From the NCBI GenBank assembly GCA_903918375.1, contig CAIXED010000012.1, positions 1 through 64,000 of the forward strand: a DNA stretch of 64,000 nt, written 5' to 3'. The stretch comes from an uncultured Pseudomonadota bacterium (GTDB lineage Bacteria > Pseudomonadota > Gammaproteobacteria > Methylococcales > Methylomonadaceae). The notes under the pieces are model-generated. The model did not search any database and was not told the DNA's origin. It saw only the letters and a list, made by a program, of their open reading frames with translations. This document shows, piece by piece, positions 47,547-54,517 of this stretch (its first letter is position 1; every line of letters begins with the position of its first letter). The position numbers and the translations under genes were made by a program.

Positions 47547-49120
47547 GATGCCTCCTGCTCTGGCTTAGCTCTTGCTTTAAGGTTTTTGATGGTTTTATTA
47601 CTGTGAAACTTTTTGCCTAAATTGTTTTTGGCAAGGATGATGCGTTTTAAGTCCAAATCTTCGGGTGTGGCCGCCAAGGTAGCGTTTTCAAAAACCGCGA
47701 ATAGCTGTTTTTTCAGCGTTTCAAACCAGTGGGAATAAATCCCACTGGGTGCTTGCCCTGTATCAGCGGGTAACGCTGCGAGCTGTTCCAAAATCAAGTA
47801 AAAATCGGCTTCTGTGGCTTGCCAAAATTGCGCGTCGATTTGGCTCATGTCACCTTTGGCATCTTCGGGGCGTCGAAACCAAGCCGCTTTGACTTCACTG
47901 CGTAACAGTTTGACGGCTTCTTTGGCGGCATCGATTAACTCTTTTCCCCAACGAGTGAGATTAGTTCGCTGAACATCACTCAGGTAATACACGGGAAACC
48001 GCGATTCATACCAGCAACGGGCTTTCATGTTGTCCATGTCATATCCAAAGCACCACAACCCAGCTTTTCCACGATCCGATAACTGTCGGCCGCGTTCTTG
48101 GTTATAAAACTGCACCACGCTAGCGGCTTTGTCACCGGTATCTTCATCCTGCATTGCTAAGCCTAGCCAATGCCGATAGCCTAAACCGCCCTGTTGACCT
48201 TTCAGCGACAACGGAAAATTGACTTTTTTCGGGTCGAAACGATACGGCGTTAAAGGATGCACCCAAGCACCGTCATAGTTAGTACCGTAGTTTTTGGTTT
48301 TAAAACCTTGATAAAGCTCGGCAGCGGGTTTACCGCAGACATCGCAGTCGGCATCTTGAGTTTTATCGGTCAATCGAATACGGCGTGGCATCCCCCAATA
48401 GGCGTGTAACGGATGGACATCGACCGGTGTGGTGATCTGGCCTTTATCCGATAACCGAGTTTTTCCGAGCCACGGTAAAACATGTGCGTCTAGCGTCTTT
48501 GCTGTTTCAATTTCTTCCTGATTCTGCACGTTGAGCCAGAGTTTTTGCCACAAGGTGCTGGTGGCAGCTTTGGGAATAATCAGTGTAGTTAATGGGCCGC
48601 CGCCGCGTAAGCCAACCCGATGACCGACACCACCTGATGGTGCGTTGGTTTGCAAGGTAAACAATGCGGCTGCTGTGCAGCTAGGGCATAGTTGGTTAAT
48701 GGTGTCGCGTTTGATGAAATGGTCGAGGTTGTCTTTAATGGTTTTACCGCCCGGTGCTTCGATAAATAACGCGGCAATGGTTTTGTTTTCGCCATCGATT
48801 AAATCAAAGTCTTGCAAAAAAGCCGCGCCTTGAGGATTTTCCAGCTCAAAGGCAAAAGCCAGTTGTTGTAACTGGGCTTCTAGTTCAGTAGCTGCGGGCG
48901 GTTCTTGCCAGTATTCGTCCCATTGATCTTCGTCTTCCGGCGCAAATGCGGTTTGCAATAAACCAATGAGTAACTGATACAAAGCACCCTGAAAGTCTGG
49001 GCGCGGTGCAGCAATCTCAACCACAGGGTTATCGATTTCGGCAATTTGCCACGGTGCAATGACATCGAGTTGATGGTTTTGACGGATGACCGGTATCCAG
49101 TGGTCGTTTATTAGGTTCAC
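47543..49120 (-). CDS. cse1: Cascade large subunit Cse1 (Cas8e)
   Basis: Large subunit of 525 residues that recognises the PAM and recruits Cas3. The family start NLINDHWIPVIRQN is reached from the GTG at 49120, which has AAGGAG five bases upstream; the longer frame to 49282 is not supported. A zinc-type Cys pair pattern (CPSCTAAALF and CDVCGKPAAELY) lies in the middle. It is preceded by a 40-residue membrane-peptide frame (49149-49271) and a promoter (49301-49329), and it overlaps cse2 by four bases. Confidence 0.93.
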   Translation of the reverse strand: MNLINDHWIPVIRQNHQLDVIAPWQIAEIDNPVVEIAAPRPDFQGALYQLLIGLLQTAFAPEDEDQWDEYWQEPPAATELEAQLQQLAFAFELENPQGAAFLQDFDLIDGENKTIAALFIEAPGGKTIKDNLDHFIKRDTINQLCPSCTAAALFTLQTNAPSGGVGHRVGLRGGGPLTTLIIPKAATSTLWQKLWLNVQNQEEIETAKTLDAHVLPWLGKTRLSDKGQITTPVDVHPLHAYWGMPRRIRLTDKTQDADCDVCGKPAAELYQGFKTKNYGTNYDGAWVHPLTPYRFDPKKVNFPLSLKGQQGGLGYRHWLGLAMQDEDTGDKAASVVQFYNQERGRQLSDRGKAGLWCFGYDMDNMKARCWYESRFPVYYLSDVQRTNLTRWGKELIDAAKEAVKLLRSEVKAAWFRRPEDAKGDMSQIDAQFWQATEADFYLILEQLAALPADTGQAPSGIYSHWFETLKKQLFAVFENATLAATPEDLDLKRIILAKNNLGKKFHSNKTIKNLKARAKPEQEAS

Positions 49121-49148
49121 AGCGTCTCCTTGACCGTGTGGTCGTGAA

Positions 49149-49271
49149 TTAAATCTTAATTGCGATAATGATAGCCAGCACAAGTACGAGCAAAAGCGCC
49201 ATTGAGATAACGGCAAGAGGCGCAGGCGAAAAGGAATTAAGCGCTTCAATAATGCCTTTAATGTGCTCCAT
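49149..49271 (-). CDS. 40-residue single-pass membrane peptide, first frame of the cas operon (novel)
   Basis: Not previously annotated and short. The frame begins ATG at 49271 and ends TAA at 49149-49151, 28 nt before the cse1 start. The peptide begins MEHIKGIIEALNSFSPAP and ends in a long hydrophobic helix (AVISMALLLVLVLAIIIAIK). It has a charged N-terminal helix, one membrane span and a terminal Lys-Ile, the profile of type I toxin peptides or small regulatory membrane peptides. It lies about 23 nt behind the predicted start of the cse1 operon transcript, so it would be the first gene expressed. The ribosome site (GGGGC) is weak. I recognise no family. It could also be a chance frame, but random sequence rarely gives so clean a segment. 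Confidence 0.5.
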   Translation of the reverse strand: MEHIKGIIEALNSFSPAPLAVISMALLLVLVLAIIIAIKI

Positions 49272-49300
49272 GACTGCCCCATATCGCAAAAGATGCGGCA

Positions 49301-49329
49301 ATAATAGTGCGCTAAATTTATTTTGTAAA
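49301..49329 (-). promoter_or_regulatory. Predicted promoter of the cse1 operon (Pcas)
   Basis: On the minus strand: -35 TTTACA (49329-49324), 17-bp spacer, -10 TATTAT (49306-49301), each one mismatch from the sigma-70 consensus. Transcription would start near 49294, about 23 nt before the 40-residue frame. The -35 box overlaps the AAG at 49328-49330, the putative PAM of the mini-crRNA target. Confidence 0.65.
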
Positions 49330-49348
49330 GCTTCTTTGTCTTTTATAA
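49328..49348 (+). promoter_or_regulatory. Putative Cascade target: AAG PAM plus 18-nt match to the cas-embedded spacer
   Basis: AAG at 49328-49330 is followed by CTTCTTTGTCTTTTATAA (49331-49348), identical to the first 18 nt of the spacer at 49419-49451. From position 19 the two diverge (three chance matches at most). AAG is the canonical type I-E PAM. A seed-only match would permit binding without efficient Cas3 cleavage, as in CreR/CreA regulation. Confidence 0.75.
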
Positions 49349-49389
49349 ATTTTTGTTTAGGTATGCCTGCTTCTCGATTAAACTAATCA

Positions 49390-49480
49390 ACGTTCCCCAA
49401 ATGATTGGCGATGAACCGCTTCTTTGTCTTTTATAAGAGAAGCATGTCAATACGTTCCCCGTACCCACGGGGCCTTAACC
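49390..49480 (+). ncRNA. Cas-embedded mini-CRISPR, candidate creR/creA-like regulatory crRNA
   Basis: Two degenerate type I-E repeats, 62 nt apart, on the plus strand. The first (49390-49418) keeps the CGTTCCCC start and the TGAACCG 3' handle, the part that enters Cascade; it matches the array repeat at 21 of 29 positions. The second (49452-49480) keeps the hairpin, as CCCCGT/ACGGGG with a 4-nt loop, through paired changes; it matches at 18 of 29 positions before gaps. Between them lies a 33-nt spacer-like segment (49419-49451). The orientation is opposite to the main array. The last six bases overlap the cas3 stop region. A promoter reading into it was not clear (weak candidates at 49353-49384). 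Confidence 0.75.
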
Positions 49481-52213
49481 TATAAACCCTTGCTGGCTAG
49501 AATAAATCTGTTGCTCATTTTCTAATGGCAACACCTCTAGCCAGCGCAATGCGGGCTGCTCCTGTTTGAGCGCATCAATCGCTATTTGCCATTGAGCAGG
49601 TATTTGTTGCTTGACTTTGCGCCAATCTGCTTCAGGCAACTTAATCGTGCTTAATGCCCAAGCAAAGTGCTCACCGACGGCATAGGGTTTTAGTCGCCCA
49701 CCATCCATCGTTGCCAGCGCGACTGAAATGGTTTCTTGTTCAGTCAGTCGAGTGGGGATTCTTGTTTCTTCGTCCCAGTCACCGCTATTGCGTGTATAAC
49801 CTTTATCCAGTTTTAGCGCGTTTAAGTCAGCCATGCTTTCGCGACTTTTATTGGCGCCTTCGGCATCAAATGATTGCCGTTCTAATGCCTCCGGGTAAAT
49901 TGCCCATTCCGAATAAACACTCTCAATCAGGTATCTGGCATCTTCCGGCATAGTCCACTGGCCTTTATCCAGCAAGGTTTTAGCGGTAAGCCACAGTTGA
50001 CCGATGTGCGGATATACCCCCTGCGTACCTGCATGATCGGGCTTTAACCATTTTTCATCTGCATCATCTCTTGGCTCTGGTGTGTATAAGTACAAGATCG
50101 GTGCACCGCGTTGGTCTTGGGCATTTTCTGTGGTGATGGGATTACCTTGTTGGTCTCGAATATGACGACGCAAACGACCTGCACGTTGAATGATTAAATC
50201 AATGGGCGCTAGGTCGCTGACCATTACATCGAGGTCTAAATCTAAAGACTGTTCAACTACTTGGGTGGCAATCAGAATCTGGCCTTGACGCTGTTGTGTG
50301 GTCGAGTGCTTACCAAATTTTGCCAACACATCGGATTCAATAGCCTGCCGGTCAATCATGGCAAAGCGGCTGTGAAATAAGGTGATTTGTTCAGCGGGCA
50401 CCCCTGCTTCCCGCAAGGCCCGATAGGCTTGTCGAGCAGATTTAACGGTATTGCGTATCCAGCAAACACAGTGTTTGGCGCTTATGCTGGCCTGTATGAT
50501 ATCCATAACAGCCTGTTCGCTCTCCAGACGATGGATTTGTACGGTGCGCTTAACTTCTTCACGGGTATCGATGATTTGTTCGATTTTATCCATCGCGCTA
50601 GCAGGCGTATGAGTCACCAAGGGATAATCGGATTCACTATTCAGTATTGGGCTTGCTTGATTCAAGCCACGATGAAACGCATCCACCAAATTTTTCCGCA
50701 TAGTTTGCGGCAAGGTGGCCGATAGCAAAATGACACTACCACCTTGGCGGGCATGAACCTCCAACAAAGCATCTAGCAGCTTTTGCATGTAGCTATCGTA
50801 AGCGTGTACTTCATCGACCAGCAATACTTTTCGCCCAAGACCCAGTAAGCGTAAGGATTGGTGCCTAGCAGGCAAAACCGCTAGCAGTGCTTGATCCAAA
50901 GTGCCGACCCCAACATCAGCTAATAAAGCTTTTTTGCGACTATCGGCTAGCCAAGCATTGCAGTAAGCAGTGGCACTGAGTTCTTGATCAGACTCATGTT
51001 GGCTGGTTTGATAATCGGCATCAGCTTGATTGTGCATACTAATAGCAACCGATTGCTGAAAGGCTTCAGACAGTTGTCTGGCACCATGGGCCAGCACCAA
51101 CGAAGGCTGGCTATCGGCTTGATAAAACTGCCGATACATTTTGCTAAGACGTTGATACATGGCGTTAGTGGTTGCCATAGTCGGTAATGCGATATAAAGC
51201 CCATCAGCCAAACCTTGTGACATTAACCGCTGAGCCAGAACCAACGCTGCCTCGGTTTTGCCCGCTCCCGTCACATCTTCCAAAATGAACAGTTGAGGTT
51301 GATTGGGTAGTGTTTCGTTAGCAGCGTAATACTGCAGCGGAGCTGGGGTCTTGATGAAGTTAAATAAGCAATCAATACCTTGAAAGGCTTGAACTTTGAC
51401 AGATTGCGGTAAAGCCTGAATGGCTTTTTTCGCACTGGGTAAAGCGTCAGTTTCCCAATAATCATCTAGGTTTTTCACTTGACTGCAATAAGCAAAATGC
51501 TCTTGATTAGAACCTAACCAATCGGCTAACACCGCAACCCCTGCCATTTGCCAAGAAATTGGTTTAAGTTGTTTGACAAGCGATTTGTCTTGTAATGGCT
51601 GAAAATCAAAATCATCCAACAGTAAATCGGCAACGTCCTGAATAAACGTCAGTGTCGCGACTTTATCTTCGGATTGAAAAAAGTTGTTGATCGACAAAGA
51701 TTTTTTAGGCGGCATACCGTGATGACCGGTGACGATTTCCAGCCAAGGCTGCCAGTGTTTGCAGCTAATTGATTGACTGGTTTTTTGGCTTAAACCTTCT
51801 GAAATTTGGTCTTGTAGTTCATCCCAAATGCAAAACCCCAAACTGTCGTGACGCTCTTCGTAGCACATACGAGGATTGGCCTTAACCAAATTGTCTGATA
51901 AATCGGTTTTCAAGCCCTGAAACGCTCGAGCAAATTTACCCAAGTCATGTATTGCCAAGCAAAATACTAACCAAGTTTTTAGCCATTTTGGTTCAACACC
52001 TAATTGAGCCGATAAATTATCGATAAAAGTTTTTTTGGTTTCAAAAAGAAAATAGCCTACCGCAGCCACATCCAAACAGTGGTAAGGCAATAAATGATAA
52101 CTAGCTTTGCTGTCATCATTTGACTTCGCCTTTCCCCAATATCTGTAATACATAGCGATAACAGACTCCAAGGTTGGGCCTTCCTTAGAGTCAAAGCGAA
52201 CTTGATTATTCAT
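49475..52213 (-). CDS. cas3: CRISPR-associated helicase-nuclease Cas3, type I-E
   Basis: Degrades DNA marked by Cascade. The protein has about 912 residues. The N-terminal HD nuclease has YHCLDVAAVGYFL and LAIHDLGKFARAFQ. The helicase has Walker A DVTGAGKTEAALVLAQRLM, the DEVH box (KVLLVDEVHAYDSYM), LSATLPQTM, and motif VI (IIQRAGRLRRH). The start is placed at the ATG at 52213, with AAAAGGTGG upstream; the TTG at 52234 is less likely. It reads in the same direction as the other cas genes but is separated from cse1 by the 354-bp regulatory gap. The 289-bp gap upstream (52214-52502) is AT-rich and no promoter stands out. Confidence 0.95.
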   Translation of the reverse strand: MNNQVRFDSKEGPTLESVIAMYYRYWGKAKSNDDSKASYHLLPYHCLDVAAVGYFLFETKKTFIDNLSAQLGVEPKWLKTWLVFCLAIHDLGKFARAFQGLKTDLSDNLVKANPRMCYEERHDSLGFCIWDELQDQISEGLSQKTSQSISCKHWQPWLEIVTGHHGMPPKKSLSINNFFQSEDKVATLTFIQDVADLLLDDFDFQPLQDKSLVKQLKPISWQMAGVAVLADWLGSNQEHFAYCSQVKNLDDYWETDALPSAKKAIQALPQSVKVQAFQGIDCLFNFIKTPAPLQYYAANETLPNQPQLFILEDVTGAGKTEAALVLAQRLMSQGLADGLYIALPTMATTNAMYQRLSKMYRQFYQADSQPSLVLAHGARQLSEAFQQSVAISMHNQADADYQTSQHESDQELSATAYCNAWLADSRKKALLADVGVGTLDQALLAVLPARHQSLRLLGLGRKVLLVDEVHAYDSYMQKLLDALLEVHARQGGSVILLSATLPQTMRKNLVDAFHRGLNQASPILNSESDYPLVTHTPASAMDKIEQIIDTREEVKRTVQIHRLESEQAVMDIIQASISAKHCVCWIRNTVKSARQAYRALREAGVPAEQITLFHSRFAMIDRQAIESDVLAKFGKHSTTQQRQGQILIATQVVEQSLDLDLDVMVSDLAPIDLIIQRAGRLRRHIRDQQGNPITTENAQDQRGAPILYLYTPEPRDDADEKWLKPDHAGTQGVYPHIGQLWLTAKTLLDKGQWTMPEDARYLIESVYSEWAIYPEALERQSFDAEGANKSRESMADLNALKLDKGYTRNSGDWDEETRIPTRLTEQETISVALATMDGGRLKPYAVGEHFAWALSTIKLPEADWRKVKQQIPAQWQIAIDALKQEQPALRWLEVLPLENEQQIYSSQQGFIG

Positions 52214-52464
52214 ATCCACCTTTTCAAAATTCAACCTAATCTAAAATAGTAATTCTGGATTGTAACTAATTATTTAAAATCAAAAGGTTAAATGATGTTA
52301 AATGCTTTTTATTCAACACCTTATATCTAAAAACCTGAAACGCTTAACACTCTCCTCAATCGCATTAAACTATCCCCATTGCAGGTTAAGGTGCCAATAA
52401 TGCATCAATTTCCATCCTAATAGGGGTTGTGTACTGTCACCTCGATCTACGGCAAAATTATGCT

Positions 52465-52483
52465 AATGTAATAGCTATACATT
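52465..52483. promoter_or_regulatory. Inverted repeat upstream of the antitoxin gene (candidate autoregulatory operator)
   Basis: AATGTA-N7-TACATT, 20 bp upstream of the ribbon-helix-helix antitoxin start and next to a good ribosome site (AAGGAG at 52489-52494). Antitoxins of this type usually repress their own promoter through such repeats. Confidence 0.5.
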
Positions 52484-52502
52484 AAATTAAGGAGTTTGTG
52501 CC

Positions 52503-52799
52503 ATGCCACAATCGCAGATTGCCGCCAAATCCATATCTGTAAAACTTGACTCGGAGTTCCACGCCCGCGTTGAAAATATCGCAGAAGCTCGTCATCGCTC
52601 TACTCACTGGGTAATGCGCGAAGCAATTACTCAATACGTTGAACGTGAAGAAAAGCGCGAAGCATTCCGACAGGATACACTCAGGGCTTGGGAGGAATAT
52701 CAGGAAACAGGCTTACACGCTACTGCAACAGAGGTCGATAAATGGCTTGCTAGTTGGGGTACTGACAATGAACTGTCTACCCCTGTATGCCACAAGTAA
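52503..52799 (+). CDS. Ribbon-helix-helix antitoxin (CopG/ParD type)
   Basis: Antitoxin of 98 residues. The N-terminal ribbon-helix-helix reads KSISVKLDSEFHARVENIAE then RHRSTHWVMREAITQYVERE, the DNA-binding part. The C-terminal half (about 55-98) should wrap the toxin. It overlaps the toxin gene by 13 bases, as in typical toxin-antitoxin operons. The pair sits directly behind the cas3 start, divergent from it, where it may stabilise the CRISPR locus. Confidence 0.85.
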   Translation: MPQSQIAAKSISVKLDSEFHARVENIAEARHRSTHWVMREAITQYVEREEKREAFRQDTLRAWEEYQETGLHATATEVDKWLASWGTDNELSTPVCHK

Positions 52800-53077
52800 G
52801 CTATTCGCCAGCGGCAATCCGTGACTTAGAAAGATTGCGGGAGTTCTTGCTTCCGAAGAATCAGGTTGCGGCGCAACGTGCCGGCAATACGATCATAAAA
52901 TCATTACAAGTGCTTGGACAACAGCCCCAAATTGGACGCAAAATTGAGGATATGCCAGACCAATACCGAGAATGGTTAATCGATTTTGGCGATAGCGGCT
53001 ATGTGGCACGTTATTACTTCGATGATAAGCAAATCACTATTTTGGCAGTGCGCCATCAAAAAGAGATGGGCTACTAA
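52787..53077 (+). CDS. RelE/ParE-family toxin
   Basis: Toxin of 96 residues. It matches the RelE/ParE fold: SPAAIRDLERLREFLLPKN, AGNTIIKSLQVLGQQPQIGR, then the beta-strand-rich GYVARYYFDDKQITILAVRH. Whether it cuts ribosome-bound mRNA or inhibits gyrase cannot be told; the ERLREFL and RKIEDMP patterns resemble ParE-like plasmid-stabilisation proteins. It is translated with its antitoxin. Confidence 0.85.
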   Translation: MPQVSYSPAAIRDLERLREFLLPKNQVAAQRAGNTIIKSLQVLGQQPQIGRKIEDMPDQYREWLIDFGDSGYVARYYFDDKQITILAVRHQKEMGY

Positions 53078-53084
53078 TAGCTCT

Positions 53085-53558
53085 CTACATCAACAACCCT
53101 TCCCCAATCGCCACAAAACTATCAGCGGCTTTAATCAATGCGGGGGCGGTTAAGCCTCGAACACCATAAACTTCGGTCATCACCCCATAACGGCTACTGA
53201 CTTTTTCTAACAGCAGATCAAAGTCACCATCACCGGACAGTAAAATCACCCGATCCACTTGCGAGGCGTATTCGATGACATCGAGGGTAATGCCGACATC
53301 CCAATCGCCTTTGCGACTGCCGTCACTGCGTTGGATATAGGGTTTTAGTTTGACGGTAAAGCCGATGTTTTTGAGGATTTGTTGGAAGCCTTGTTGTTTG
53401 CTGTCACCACGGTCGGTGGCGTAAGCAAAGGCGGTGACCAGTTGTTTGCCTTGGGTGGCTTGTTGCCAAAAGGCGTTGTAGTTGAAGTGTTTTTGGTAGC
53501 GATCTCGTGTGGTGTAGTAGATATTCTGTACATCCACAAAAATCGCTACCTTTTCCAT
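53085..53558 (-). CDS. NYN-domain (LabA/DUF88) protein, putative nuclease
   Basis: PIN-like NYN-domain protein of 157 residues. The acidic metal-binding set is visible: KVAIFVDVQNIYYTTRDRY at the N-terminus, GDWDVGITLDVIEYA in the middle and LLSGDGDFDLLLEKV. Such proteins are RNases or act in RNA turnover; the activity of this one is inferred. It is convergent with the toxin gene, 7 nt from its stop. It may be a housekeeping gene, since relatives occur widely. Confidence 0.8.
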   Translation of the reverse strand: MEKVAIFVDVQNIYYTTRDRYQKHFNYNAFWQQATQGKQLVTAFAYATDRGDSKQQGFQQILKNIGFTVKLKPYIQRSDGSRKGDWDVGITLDVIEYASQVDRVILLSGDGDFDLLLEKVSSRYGVMTEVYGVRGLTAPALIKAADSFVAIGEGLLM

Positions 53559-53563
53559 AATGC

Positions 53564-53878
53564 TTAGCTCAGGAATGAACAGCAGTAATCACTTGGGGTT
53601 GTGACTTTCATGGTGAAGCTGGCGTTGCCGTCCACATTGAAAGATTCACCGCCTTTGATGGTTTGCCATTCGCTGCTGCCTGGTAATAACACTTCTAATT
53701 CACCGGCTAGGATTTCCATGATTTCTGGTGCGCCAGTGTTGAAGGTGTATTCGCCAATTTGCATAAAGCCTAGGGTTTTGCTGCTGCCATCTGCGAAACG
53801 GATGGTGCGGCTGGTGACTTTGCCGTCGAAGTAAACATTGGCTTGTTTGACGATGGTGACGTTATTAAATTCTGACAT
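53564..53878 (-). CDS. ppnP: Pyrimidine/purine nucleoside phosphorylase PpnP
   Basis: Small cupin-fold enzyme of about 104 residues (formerly DUF1255). The matching segments are NVTIVKQANVYFDGKVTSRT, GFMQIGEYTFNTGAPEIMEI and GESFNVDGNASFTMKV. It phosphorolyses several nucleosides in other bacteria. The start is set at 53878, where the family N-terminus begins; the longer frame to 53944 has no ribosome site. It lies 5 nt upstream of the NYN-domain gene and probably shares its transcript. Confidence 0.9.
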   Translation of the reverse strand: MSEFNNVTIVKQANVYFDGKVTSRTIRFADGSSKTLGFMQIGEYTFNTGAPEIMEILAGELEVLLPGSSEWQTIKGGESFNVDGNASFTMKVTTPSDYCCSFLS

Positions 53879-53986
53879 GGTGCAATTCTTGTATGTAAAA
53901 AAAGAGCGCGCATCATAGCAGATAGCCCCGTTTGCGAATAACAAAAAGCCTAGGCGCGAGTTATTTGGTAATAATCGCCAAGACTT

Positions 53987-54337
53987 CTATTTAGCTTGTA
54001 ACGCCTGACCTTGGAACACAATCCCCGCCCAGCCATCACGGATAAAGTTTCTGATGTTTTGATGGTCGTTGCCTTGTGGATTTTCCAATACGTCTTTGCG
54101 GTAAAAATCACCGAACAGGCTTAATGTTTGGTCTGCTGATAAATCGTGTAATTGGGCAAAGGCGAAGATTTTGCAGGAACCTTCGTTGCGTCCAGCTTCG
54201 TTAAGCACAGGCTCGGTTAGGCCGTTGCTAAAGGTGGTGGCTTGGTAGTCGTAGTGTTGGGTAATAACGTCGATGGTTTCTTTAAAATCGACGGTTTGGT
54301 TGTTTTTAACGCGGGTTAAGAAATCGTTTAGGCTCAT
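53987..54337 (-). CDS. HopJ-family protein
   Basis: Protein of 116 residues of the HopJ type III effector family (PF08888), which is found in many bacteria without type III secretion. The conserved stretch includes FKETIDVITQHYDYQATTF, GLTEPVLNEAGRNEGSCKIF and FAQLHDLSADQTLSLFGDFY. No secretion genes are nearby, so the effector name should not be taken as function. The true role is unknown. Confidence 0.8.
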   Translation of the reverse strand: MSLNDFLTRVKNNQTVDFKETIDVITQHYDYQATTFSNGLTEPVLNEAGRNEGSCKIFAFAQLHDLSADQTLSLFGDFYRKDVLENPQGNDHQNIRNFIRDGWAGIVFQGQALQAK

Positions 54338-54517
54338 TAGTTAGTTCCAAAGGTTTTTTAAATGGTTAGCATCATTGCCAAGCTTTGCTCCAACGCTATT
54401 AAGTTAAGCTAGACTAGGCAAGGTGGATTTTATGCACCGATTATCGCAAGACTTTAGGTGCATGGAATGCACCCTACAAATCACTGCCAAGCTTAATCTG
54501 GGAACGATAAATAAATT

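Noticed and set aside
49121-49282. N-terminal extension of cse1 to 49282
   Set aside because: The family N-terminus and a proper ribosome site indicate a GTG start at 49120; the extension has no similarity to Cse1.
49168-49386. Plus-strand frame of 72 codons in the cas3-cse1 gap
   Set aside because: No ribosome site and no recognisable domain; it is the reverse of the membrane-peptide frame and crosses the promoter and target site.
49390-49480. The degenerate repeats as a mere dead remnant of an old CRISPR array
   Set aside because: Kept as an alternative but disfavoured: the two repeats preserve precisely the handle and the hairpin, the spacer seed matches a PAM-flanked site at the promoter, and the orientation is opposite to the main array.
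50387-50725. Plus-strand frame of 112 codons inside cas3
   Set aside because: Antisense to the helicase domain; no independent support.
52214-52502. Promoter for cas3
   Set aside because: The region is AT-rich with several weak hexamers; none has good spacing, so none is called.
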